A DNA stretch of 64,000 nt from Paraburkholderia bryophila. GTDB taxonomy: Bacteria; Pseudomonadota; Gammaproteobacteria; Burkholderiales; Burkholderiaceae. The stretch covers positions 124,001-188,000 of the forward strand of contig NZ_QLTK01000002.1 of NCBI RefSeq assembly GCF_003269035.1, written 5' to 3'. A program made the translations under genes and the position numbers. Positions 56,478 to 64,000 of this stretch are shown piece after piece (positions within the stretch are counted from its first letter, which is position 1; every line of letters begins with the position of its first letter). The notes under the pieces were generated by a model. It was not told where the DNA came from. It did not search any database and saw nothing but the letters and a program-made list of their open reading frames with translations.

Positions 56478-56505
56478 TACATGCATTCGTGAATGTATAT
56501 ATAAT
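56478..56505 (+). promoter_or_regulatory. AcrR-like operator overlapping the RND operon promoter
   Basis: An imperfect inverted repeat, TACAT...ATGTA with core GCATTCGTGA (56478-56501), resembles the known E. coli AcrR operator at about 21 of 24 positions by memory comparison. TATAAT (56500-56505) overlaps its right end and would be the -10; the -35 would lie inside the repeat. Bound repressor would block the promoter. Confidence 0.7.
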
Positions 56506-56771
56506 AGCATCCCACGATCGGATAGCCCAAGCCGTGACGACCGGTTAATATCCGTCACTGTTGCCTTTCAAAACGCTCTTGTGCCGCGCCTGGACGGGCG
56601 GCGCCGTGCGGCATTTCCCAGGTATGGCGCATTTTGCTCAGGGTGCCCGGCAGCTTCGGTTTGCGTTCACGGGCTTTCGGTCAAGCGTCGCAAGACGCAT
56701 GTGTGCGCTGTCGTCCCCGGGGTAGGGATGCGCGCACTTTTTCATTCTCAGTCTTTGACAGAGGTCGCTCC
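56506..56771 (+). other. Long 5' leader of the RND operon
   Basis: About 260 bases separate the proposed transcription start from the adaptor ATG. No gene or strong hairpin was recognised. AGAGGTCG near 56760 is the ribosome-binding site. Confidence 0.4.
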
Positions 56772-58004
56772 ATGCGCGTCGAACGGGTTCCATTCCGCTT
56801 AATCAGTGCCGCGACGGCTGCCGTATTGCTGGCAGCGTGCGGACCAAAACAATCTGCCCCGCCGCAGCAAACGCCCGAGGTGGGCGTCATCACCGTTCAA
56901 CCGACTTCGGTACCCGTAGTCACCGAACTGCCCGGCCGCACCAGCGCCTTCCTCGTCGCGCAAGTGCGCGCACGGGTCGACGGCATCGTGCTGCGCCGCG
57001 AGTTCACGGAAGGCGGCGAAGTCAAGGCGGGTCAGCGTCTGTACAAGATCGATCCGGCGCCGTACATCGCCACGTTGAACAACGCGAAGGCCACGCTGGC
57101 CAAGGCGCAAGCCAACCTCGTGTCGACCACCGCGCAGGCTAACCGCTACAAGGTGCTGGTGGCCGCGAACGCGGTCAGCAAGCAGGACTACGACAACGCG
57201 GTCGCCTCGGAAGGCCAGGCCGCGGCAGACGTCGCCGCGGGCAAGGCAGCGGTCGACACGGCGCAGATCAATCTCGGCTATACGGACGTGACTTCGCCGG
57301 TGACCGGCCAGATCGGCGTGTCGCAAGTCACGCCGGGCGCGTATGTGCAGGCGAGCGCCGCCACGCTGCTGGCGACCGTCCAGCAACTCGATCCGGTTTA
57401 CGTAGACCTGACGCAATCGAGCCTCGACGGTCTGAAGCTGCGTCGCGAAGTGCAGGAAGGCCGTTTGAAGACGAGCGGCCCGGACGCGGCCAAGGTCTCG
57501 CTGATTCTCGAAGACGGCCGTACCTATTCGGAAAAGGGCAAGCTGCAGTTCACCGACGTCACGGTCGACCAGAGCACCGGCTCGGTCACGGTGCGCGCGC
57601 TCTTCAAGAACGCGGACAAGGTCTTGTTGCCGGGCATGTTCGTGCGCGCGCGGATCGAAGAAGGCGTCAACGACAACGCGCTGGTGGTGCCGCAAGTCGG
57701 TGTCACGCATGACCAGAAGGGTCAGCCGACCGCGCTGGTCGTCGGCGACGACAACAAGGTCGCGTTGCGTCAGCTCGTCACGTCGGGCACGTACGGTTCG
57801 AACTGGGTGGTCGAGAGTGGCCTGAAGCCCGGGGACCGCGTGATCGTCGCGGGCACCGAGAAGGCGCGTCCGGGTCAGCAGGTCAAGCCGGTTGCCGCGC
57901 AACTTCCCGCCACACCCGCTTCCGACGCATCCGCTCAGGCTGCGCCGGCCGCCAGCGGTGCTGCACAGACGGCGCAACCCGCCTCTGCGGCATCGGGCGC
58001 GTAA
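56772..58004 (+). CDS. bpeA: RND efflux periplasmic adaptor (BpeA/AcrA-like lipoprotein)
   Basis: A 410-residue membrane-fusion lipoprotein (lipobox LAAC, Cys23). Order: lipoyl half (VVTELPGRTSAFLVAQVRARVDGIVLRREFTEGGEVKAGQRLYKIDP), alpha-hairpin (about 95-165), second lipoyl half, beta-barrel, and membrane-proximal domain. Ends with an Ala/Pro/Gln-rich tail. It joins the inner-membrane RND pump with the outer-membrane channel. The name follows similarity in order and sequence style to the Burkholderia BpeAB-OprB system; the exact orthologue is not proven here. Confidence 0.88.
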   Translation: MRVERVPFRLISAATAAVLLAACGPKQSAPPQQTPEVGVITVQPTSVPVVTELPGRTSAFLVAQVRARVDGIVLRREFTEGGEVKAGQRLYKIDPAPYIATLNNAKATLAKAQANLVSTTAQANRYKVLVAANAVSKQDYDNAVASEGQAAADVAAGKAAVDTAQINLGYTDVTSPVTGQIGVSQVTPGAYVQASAATLLATVQQLDPVYVDLTQSSLDGLKLRREVQEGRLKTSGPDAAKVSLILEDGRTYSEKGKLQFTDVTVDQSTGSVTVRALFKNADKVLLPGMFVRARIEEGVNDNALVVPQVGVTHDQKGQPTALVVGDDNKVALRQLVTSGTYGSNWVVESGLKPGDRVIVAGTEKARPGQQVKPVAAQLPATPASDASAQAAPAASGAAQTAQPASAASGA

Positions 58005-58022
58005 TAACAGGGAGCCCGCCTC

Positions 58023-61000
58023 ATGGCAAAGTTCTTCATTGATCGCCCGATTTTTGCATGGGTGATCGCCATTATTCTGATGCTCGCGGGTATCGCGTCG
58101 GTCTTTACGTTGCCGATCGCGCAGTATCCGACGATCGCGCCGCCGGCCGTGCAGATCAGCGCAACGTATCCGGGCGCCTCGGCGAAGACGGTGGAAAACA
58201 CCGTCACGCAGGTGATCGAGCAGCAGATGAGTGGTCTCGACCACTTGCTGTACCTGTCGTCCACGTCGGACGACTCGGGTACGGCAACCATCACGCTGAC
58301 GTTCGCGGCCGGCACCAATCCTGACATTGCACAGGTGCAGGTGCAGAACAAGCTGCAACTGGCCACGCCGTTGCTGCCGCAGGCCGTGCAACAGTTGGGC
58401 ACCAAGGTCACGAAGTCGAGCAGCAGCTTCCTGATGGTCCTCGCGTTCAACTCCGAAGACGGCAGTATGAACAAGTACGACCTGGCGAACTACGTCGCGT
58501 CGAACATCGAAGATCCGCTCAGCCGGATCGACGGTGTGGGTACCGTGACGCTGTTCGGCTCGCAGTACGCCATGCGGATCTGGCTGGACGCGAACAAGCT
58601 CACCAACTTCGGCTTGACGCCGGTCGACGTGCAAACCGCGTTGACGGCCCAGAACGTGCAGGTCGCGGGCGGTTCGCTCGGCGGCACGCCGTCGGTGCCG
58701 GGTCAGGTGCTGCAGGCAACCATCACGGAAGCCACGCTGCTGAATACGCCTGAACAGTTCGGCAACGTGCTGCTGAAGGTGAATCCGGACGGTTCGCGAG
58801 TCCGTATCAAGGACGTGGCGCGGATCGAGCTGGGCGGCGAAAACTATAACTTCGACACCAAGTACAACGGCCAGCCGACGGCCGGCTTCGGTATTCAGCT
58901 CGCGACCGGCGCTAACGCGCTGGCCACGGCCAAGGCCGTTCGCGCGAAGATCGACGATCTGTCGAAGTACTTCCCGCATGGTCTGGTCGTGAAGTATCCG
59001 TACGACACCACGCCGTTCGTGCGTCTGTCGATCGAAGAAGTGGTCAAGACGCTGCTCGAAGGTATCGTGCTGGTGTTCCTGGTCATGTACCTGTTCCTGC
59101 AGAATCTGCGCGCCACGCTGATCCCGACGATCGCCGTGCCGGTGGTGCTGCTGGGCACGTTCGCGATCATGGGTCTGGTGGGCTTCTCGATCAACACGCT
59201 GTCCATGTTCGGGCTCGTGCTGGCCATTGGCTTGCTGGTGGACGATGCGATCGTGGTGGTGGAAAACGTCGAGCGGGTCATGCAGGAGGAGGGGTTATCG
59301 CCTCGCGAGGCGACCCGCAAGGCGATGGACCAGATCACCGGCGCGCTGGTCGGCGTGGCGCTCGTGCTGTCGGCGGTGTTCGTGCCGGTGGCGTTCTCGG
59401 GCGGTTCGGTCGGTGCGATTTACCGGCAGTTCTCGTTGACGATCGTGGCGGCCATGGTGCTGTCCGTGCTGGTCGCGTTGATTCTGACGCCGGCGCTGTG
59501 CGCGACGATTCTCAAGCCGATCGAGAAGGGTCACCAGGAACGCACCACCGGTTTCTTCGGCTGGTTCAACCGCACCTTCAACAAGAGCCGCGACAAGTAT
59601 CACTCGGGCGTGCACCACGTGATCAAGCGCTCGGGCCGTTGGCTGATCATCTATATGGTAGTGATCTTCGCGGTCGGCCTGCTGTTCGTGAAGCTGCCGA
59701 AGTCGTTCCTGCCCGACGAAGACCAGGGCACGATGTTCGTGCTGGTGCAAACGCCGTCGGGCTCGACCCAGGAAACCACGGCGCGCGCGCTGAAGGACGT
59801 GTCGGACTATCTGCTGAATGACGAGAAGAGCATTGTCGAATCGACCTTCACGGTGAACGGCTTCAGCTTTGCCGGTCGCGGCCAGAACGCGGGTCTCGTG
59901 TTCGTGCGGATGAAGGACTATTCGGTGCGTCAGCATACGGACCAGAAGGTGCAGTCGCTGGTCGGTCGTCTGTTCATGCATTTCGGCGGCTACAAGAACG
60001 CGCTCGTGTATCCGGTGAATCCGCCGTCGATTCCCGAACTCGGCACCGCCGCGGGCTTCGACTTCGAGTTGCAGGATCGCGCGGGTATCGGTCACGACAA
60101 GCTGATGCAAGCACGCAATATGTTGCTCGGCATGGCGGCGAAAGATCCGACGTTGGCCCAGGTGCGTCCGAACGGCCTGAACGATACGCCGCAGTTCAAG
60201 GTGGATATCGATCACGAGAAGGCGTCGGCGCTCGGCGTGTCGCTGGCCACGATCGACCAGACGTTCTCGATCGCGTGGGCCTCGCAGTACGTGAACAACT
60301 TCCTCGATACCGACGGCCGGATCAAGAAGGTGTATCTGCAAGGCGACGCCCCGTTCCGTATGAACCCGGAAGACCTGAACGCCTGGTACGTGCGCAATTC
60401 GGCGGGCACCATGGTGCCGTTCTCGTCGTTCGCCAGCGGCACGTGGACCTACGGTTCGCCGAAGCTCGAACGCTACAACGGTATCTCGGCAGTGGAAATC
60501 CAGGGCGCGGCTGCGCCGGGCAAGTCGACCGGTCAGGCCATGACGGCAATGGAAGCGCTCGTGGCGAAGCTGCCGGCGGGTATCGGCTACGAATGGACCG
60601 GCTTGTCGCTGCAGGAACGCCAGTCCGGTTCGCAGGCGCCGATCCTGTACGGCATCTCGATCCTCGTCGTGTTCCTGTGTCTCGCGGCGCTGTATGAAAG
60701 CTGGTCGATCCCGTTCTCGGTGATCATGGTGGTGCCGCTCGGCGTGATCGGCGCACTGCTGGCCGCCACGCTGCGCGGACTCGAGAACGACGTGTTCTTC
60801 CAGGTGGGTCTGTTGACCACGGTGGGGCTGTCGGCGAAGAACGCGATTCTGATCGTGGAATTCGCCCGCGAGTTGCAGCAGGGTGAAGGCATGGGGCCGG
60901 TCGAAGCGGCGCTGGAAGCGGCGCGTCTGCGGCTGCGTCCGATTCTGATGACCTCGCTCGCGTTCATTCTCGGCGTGATGCCGCTCGCGATCAGCAACGG

Positions 61001-61232
61001 CGCGGGTTCGGCCAGCCAGCACGCAATCGGTACCGGCGTGATCGGCGGGATGTTGACGGCAACCTTCCTCGCGATTTTCATGATCCCGATGTTCTTCGTC
61101 GTGATCCGCGCGAAATTCGGCGGTGAGACGGAAGACCCGGATGCAGCGTTCGAACATTCCAACCAGCTCCATCCGCACGATCCGCAAGGTGGTGCGTCGG
61201 GCGGTAACGGCTCGGGCAAGGACGGACATTGA
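58023..61232 (+). CDS. bpeB: RND multidrug efflux transporter (BpeB/AcrB-like)
   Basis: A 1069-residue proton-driven pump of the HAE1 family with 12 transmembrane helices and two large periplasmic loops. The proton-relay residues Asp407 and Asp408 ([18 protein letters not shown]) and Lys939 ([13 protein letters not shown]) are in place, so the pump looks functional. It extrudes drugs, dyes or signals from the periplasm or membrane. It begins 18 bp after the adaptor. The C-terminal tail is Gly/His-rich. Confidence 0.95.
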   Translation: MAKFFIDRPIFAWVIAIILMLAGIASVFTLPIAQYPTIAPPAVQISATYPGASAKTVENTVTQVIEQQMSGLDHLLYLSSTSDDSGTATITLTFAAGTNPDIAQVQVQNKLQLATPLLPQAVQQLGTKVTKSSSSFLMVLAFNSEDGSMNKYDLANYVASNIEDPLSRIDGVGTVTLFGSQYAMRIWLDANKLTNFGLTPVDVQTALTAQNVQVAGGSLGGTPSVPGQVLQATITEATLLNTPEQFGNVLLKVNPDGSRVRIKDVARIELGGENYNFDTKYNGQPTAGFGIQLATGANALATAKAVRAKIDDLSKYFPHGLVVKYPYDTTPFVRLSIEEVVKTLLEGIVLVFLVMYLFLQNLRATLIPTIAVPVVLLGTFAIMGLVGFSINTLSMFGLVLAIGLLVDDAIVVVENVERVMQEEGLSPREATRKAMDQITGALVGVALVLSAVFVPVAFSGGSVGAIYRQFSLTIVAAMVLSVLVALILTPALCATILKPIEKGHQERTTGFFGWFNRTFNKSRDKYHSGVHHVIKRSGRWLIIYMVVIFAVGLLFVKLPKSFLPDEDQGTMFVLVQTPSGSTQETTARALKDVSDYLLNDEKSIVESTFTVNGFSFAGRGQNAGLVFVRMKDYSVRQHTDQKVQSLVGRLFMHFGGYKNALVYPVNPPSIPELGTAAGFDFELQDRAGIGHDKLMQARNMLLGMAAKDPTLAQVRPNGLNDTPQFKVDIDHEKASALGVSLATIDQTFSIAWASQYVNNFLDTDGRIKKVYLQGDAPFRMNPEDLNAWYVRNSAGTMVPFSSFASGTWTYGSPKLERYNGISAVEIQGAAAPGKSTGQAMTAMEALVAKLPAGIGYEWTGLSLQERQSGSQAPILYGISILVVFLCLAALYESWSIPFSVIMVVPLGVIGALLAATLRGLENDVFFQVGLLTTVGLSAKNAILIVEFARELQQGEGMGPVEAALEAARLRLRPILMTSLAFILGVMPLAISNGAGSASQHAIGTGVIGGMLTATFLAIFMIPMFFVVIRAKFGGETEDPDAAFEHSNQLHPHDPQGGASGGNGSGKDGH

Positions 61233-61233
61233 G

Positions 61234-62763
61234 ATGCAAAAACACTCTTTGATTGCAGTGGCGGTCGCGTTGTTCGCCGCGGGTTGCACGATGGCGCCGC
61301 ATTACCAGCGCCCGGCGCCGCCCGTGGACGCGAGCTTCCCGACCGGCGGCGTGTATGCCACGCAGCCGGGCGCGACCCAGCCCGACGCCAAAAGCGCGCG
61401 CAGCGCGAACGGCGTGGCGGCTGCGGACATCGGCTGGCGCAATTTCTTCGTCGATCCGCGCATGCAGCGGTTGATCGAGATTGCGCTGAAGAACAACCGC
61501 GACCTGCGCGTGTCGGTGCTGAACATGCAGGCGTCGCAGGCGCAGTTCCGCGTCGTGCGCGCCGGCCTGTTCCCGACGTTGAATGCGGCGGCTTCGCAAA
61601 CCAAATCGCGTACGCCGACGGACCTGGCGTTCGGCGGCCAGAACATTTCCAACTCGTACTCGGTCGGTTTGAACGCGTCGTGGGAAATCGACTTCTTCGG
61701 GCGGGTGCAGAGCCTGAAGGACCAGGCGTTGGCGCAGTACCTGGCCACGACGCAGGCGCGCAAGGCAGCGGAAATCTCGCTGGTGTCGCAGGTGGCGAAT
61801 CAGTATCTGACGGTGCTCGAGCTCGACGACTTGCTGAAGGTCACGCAAGACACGTTGAAGACCGCGCAGGAGTCGTACCGGATCACCAAGCTGCAGTTCG
61901 ACAACGGGACCGGTTCGGAACTCGATTTGCGCCAGGCGCAGACGGTGGTCGAGACGGCCAACGCGAACCTGCAGGCGCAGGCGCGCTTGCGGGCTCAAGG
62001 CGAGAACGCGCTGGTGCTGCTGCTGGGCGAGCCGATGCCGACCGATATGCCGCCGGGTCTGACGCTGAACGATCAGAATCTGCTGACGGATATTCCGGCG
62101 GGCTTGCCGTCGGATCTGTTGACGCGTCGTCCGGACATCATGGAGGCCGAGGAGAATCTGCTCGCGGCCAACGCGAATATCGGCGCGGCGCGTGCGGCGT
62201 TCTTCCCGAAGGTCTCGCTCACCGGCAATTTCGGTACGCTGAGCCCGTCGCTCGGCGGGTTGTTCAAGCCCGGTTCGGCGGCGTGGGGCTTTTCGCCCAC
62301 GATCACGTTGCCGATCTTCGCCGGTGGCGAGAACAAGGCCAACCTCGACCTTGCCAACATCCAGAAGAACGTCCAGATCGCCACGTATGAAAAGGCGATC
62401 CAGACGGCCTTCCGCGAAGTGGCGGACGGTCTGGCGGCGCGCGGTACGTATGACCAGCAGATTCAGGCGCTGGAGCGCAATACGTTTGCGGAACAGCGTC
62501 GTCTGGATCTGTCGAATCTGCGTTATACGAACGGGGTCGACAGCTATCTGTCGGTGCTGACCGCGCAGACCGATCTGTACACGTCGCAAACGTCGCTGAT
62601 CACCGCGCGCATGGAGCGTCTCCAGAACCTGGTGACGTTGTATCAGGCGCTTGGCGGTGGCTGGATCGAGCATAACGGCGATCAGCCGCGTCCGGCCGAC
62701 GCACCGGTCGATTACGGTGCGGCGAGCGCGCCGGCGGCGGCTTCGGCGGCGACGGCGGGTTAG
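61234..62763 (+). CDS. oprB: Outer-membrane efflux channel (OprB/OprM-like lipoprotein)
   Basis: A 509-residue TolC-superfamily lipoprotein (lipobox AAGC, Cys18) of the NodT/OprM type. Two repeats of the barrel/helical domains are visible, with motifs NLDLAN, WEIDFFGRVQSLKDQALAQYLAT in the first half and LLTRRPDIMEAEENLLAANANIGAARAAFFPKVSLTG in the second. It starts 1 bp after the RND stop. The end is an Ala-rich tail. Third part of the tripartite pump. Confidence 0.93.
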   Translation: MQKHSLIAVAVALFAAGCTMAPHYQRPAPPVDASFPTGGVYATQPGATQPDAKSARSANGVAAADIGWRNFFVDPRMQRLIEIALKNNRDLRVSVLNMQASQAQFRVVRAGLFPTLNAAASQTKSRTPTDLAFGGQNISNSYSVGLNASWEIDFFGRVQSLKDQALAQYLATTQARKAAEISLVSQVANQYLTVLELDDLLKVTQDTLKTAQESYRITKLQFDNGTGSELDLRQAQTVVETANANLQAQARLRAQGENALVLLLGEPMPTDMPPGLTLNDQNLLTDIPAGLPSDLLTRRPDIMEAEENLLAANANIGAARAAFFPKVSLTGNFGTLSPSLGGLFKPGSAAWGFSPTITLPIFAGGENKANLDLANIQKNVQIATYEKAIQTAFREVADGLAARGTYDQQIQALERNTFAEQRRLDLSNLRYTNGVDSYLSVLTAQTDLYTSQTSLITARMERLQNLVTLYQALGGGWIEHNGDQPRPADAPVDYGAASAPAAASAATAG

Positions 62764-62906
62764 GTCGGCGTCGTGTAGCAGAGGTGATGCGGAGGGCGGC
62801 TTTCAGCAGTGTCACGAGAGCCGTTCTACGCGGCCAGCACCGGCAAACGACACAGCAGCACACGGCAACACGCGGCAGCAAACAGCAACACCTGCTAGCT
62901 GGAAAC

Positions 62907-62939
62907 AAAAACGCCACGGCATGCCGTGGCGTTTTTTTT
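62907..62939 (+). terminator. Terminator of the RND operon
   Basis: ACGCCACGGC (62911-62920) pairs with GCCGTGGCGT (62923-62932), preceded by an A-run and followed by eight T residues. It may act in both directions and serve the convergent permease gene. Confidence 0.92.
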
Positions 62940-62988
62940 GTCCGCAGAGGACGCGATGCGATGACTACCTCTGCTGCAACTCAGTCGC

Positions 62989-64000
62989 TCAATGCAGATC
63001 CGCGGCGCGCAGCATTTCGTCGCGCGGCGGCTCGTCCTTCCCACCGCGTCCGTCGAAATCGTGACCGGCCCGGCGAATCTCGCATTGCGCCTTCTTCTCG
63101 CTCTTCACACCGTTGAAGATCAGGTTCAGCACCACCGCCGACACGGAAGCCAGCAGAATCCCGCTGTGCAGCAGCGGCGTGAGCGCGGCGGGCAGCTTCG
63201 AGAAGAAGTGCGGCGACACGACAGGCACCAGACCCAGACCGACGCTCACTGCGACGATGAACAGGTTGTGCTGGTTCTTCACGAAATCGACTCGCGACAA
63301 CACCTTCATGCCGTTTGCCGCCACCATGCCGAACATCACGATGCCCGCGCCGCCGAGCACGAAGGCCGGCACCGAGGCGACCACTTGCGCCATCTTCGGG
63401 AACAGGCCCAGCAGCACCAGAATCACGCCGCCCATCGCGCAGACGAAGCGGCTCTTCACGCCGGTCACACCGATCAGACCGACGTTCTGCGAGAACGACG
63501 TATGGGGGAACGAGTTGAAGATACCGCCGATCAACGTGCCCAGTCCGTCCACGCGCAGACCGCGCACCAGCGCTTTCTGATCGACCGGGCGATCCACCAT
63601 GTCGCCGACCGCGAGAAACATGCCGGTCGATTCGATGAAGGTGACGAACATCACGGTGACCATCGTCGCGATGGACAGCGGATCGAAATGCGGCATGCCG
63701 AAGTGGAACGGCATTACGAAGCCGACCCACGGTGCGTGCGTGACGCCGTCCATGTTGACGCGGCCGAGCACCAGCGCGATCACGAAGCCGGCGACGATGC
63801 CGAGCAGCACCGAGATGTTGGCGAGGAAGCCTTTGGCGAACTTGTTGATCAGCAGAATCAGCGTCAGCACGATAAACGACAGGCCGAGATAAACCGGATT
63901 GCCGTAGTCGGGATTGCCCACGCCGCCGGCCGCCCAGTTGATGCCCACTTCCATCAGCGACAGACCGATCACCGAAATCACCACGCCGATCACGACCGGC
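62989..64000 (-). CDS. NCS2-family nucleobase (xanthine/urate-type) permease, C-terminal part
   Basis: The last 337 residues of a 14-TM purine permease that runs off the right edge. NCS2 signatures: DMVDRPVDQKALVRGLRVDGLGTLIGGIFNSFPHTSFSQNVGLIGVTGVKSRFVC, with the Gln-Asn-x-Gly substrate motif. The Ser-Phe-Pro-x-Thr-x-Phe-Ser-Gln-Asn form fits the xanthine/urate branch better than the uracil branch. The C-terminal tail (about 45 residues) is charged. The substrate is inferred from family only. Confidence 0.9.
   Translation of the reverse strand, partial: PVVIGVVISVIGLSLMEVGINWAAGGVGNPDYGNPVYLGLSFIVLTLILLINKFAKGFLANISVLLGIVAGFVIALVLGRVNMDGVTHAPWVGFVMPFHFGMPHFDPLSIATMVTVMFVTFIESTGMFLAVGDMVDRPVDQKALVRGLRVDGLGTLIGGIFNSFPHTSFSQNVGLIGVTGVKSRFVCAMGGVILVLLGLFPKMAQVVASVPAFVLGGAGIVMFGMVAANGMKVLSRVDFVKNQHNLFIVAVSVGLGLVPVVSPHFFSKLPAALTPLLHSGILLASVSAVVLNLIFNGVKSEKKAQCEIRRAGHDFDGRGGKDEPPRDEMLRAADLH

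Noticed and set aside
59295..61289. A 664-codon minus-strand open frame opposite the RND pump
   Set aside because: Antisense shadow with extreme Arg/His content; the plus strand is a complete AcrB-like protein.

Overview
This window looks like a piece of the main chromosome of a Burkholderia/Paraburkholderia-type betaproteobacterium. It is GC-rich, with strong G/C preference at third codon positions. The order recA-recX-(DUF2889)-sucC-sucD-terC-pilin-pglL-moaC, a pgk-pyk-fba-purC-purE-purK-tsaC block, and a TetR/RND efflux operon of the BpeAB-OprB type all point there. Most of the window is core genome. The clearest accessory piece is a MazE/MazF-like toxin-antitoxin pair next to a tRNA-Met gene. 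No insertion sequence, prophage or CRISPR array was seen.

Layout. 1-4.2 kb: the start of a DHA2 drug exporter divergent from a MarR regulator, a lipoprotein TAP-type hydrolase and a LysR regulator. 4.4-9.2 kb: a same-strand surface cluster of a phosphodiesterase-like/LamG lipoprotein, a small lipoprotein and a Tat-exported phospholipase C, closed by a strong terminator. 9.4-12.8 kb: a chemoreceptor, a small secreted protein, the toxin-antitoxin pair with a LexA-like box and a repeat-rich promoter, and tRNA-Met. 12.8-17.0 kb: a metabolite/H+ symporter and a two-component system. 17.2-22.2 kb: recA with an SOS promoter, recX, a DUF2889 gene and sucCD. 22.3-28.2 kb: a TerC-family membrane protein, a type IV pilin-like protein, the O-oligosaccharyltransferase PglL, MoaC and an M48 metalloprotease. 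28.2-34.4 kb: small conserved genes, a YheT hydrolase, heptosyltransferase WaaF, a zinc-finger protein and IlvE, divergent from the AzlCD exporter. 34.6-43.1 kb: glycolysis (pgk, pyk, fba), purine synthesis (purC, purE, purK) and tRNA t6A synthesis (tsaC). 43.3-47.5 kb: a GDSL lipoprotein, a fatty-acid-hydroxylase/sterol-desaturase-type protein and PBP4 (DacB). 47.8-52.4 kb: a QseBC/PmrAB-like two-component system followed by a Do-type protease and a small periplasmic protein. 52.5-55.6 kb: DUF427 and SRPBCC proteins, and a GlxA regulator divergent from a cysteine hydrolase. 55.7-62.9 kb: a TetR repressor divergent from a tripartite RND efflux operon. 63-64 kb: the end of an NCS2 purine permease running off the window.

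Regulatory signals were readable in several places: a LexA box inside the recA promoter, a second LexA-like box before the toxin-antitoxin pair, PmrA/QseB-type CTTAA half-sites at 11-bp spacing before the Do protease, an AcrR-like inverted repeat in front of the RND operon, a palindrome between marR and the DHA2 pump, a near-consensus promoter for tRNA-Met, and many rho-independent terminators. The observations most worth checking are the phosphodiesterase-like protein with degraded metal-binding motifs, the SOS/iteron architecture of the toxin-antitoxin promoter, the long-leader pilin behind a terminator and beside pglL, the structured leader of purK, the open in-frame stretch before pyk, and the CTTAA array before the Do protease. 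I did not find a clearly new multi-gene system.
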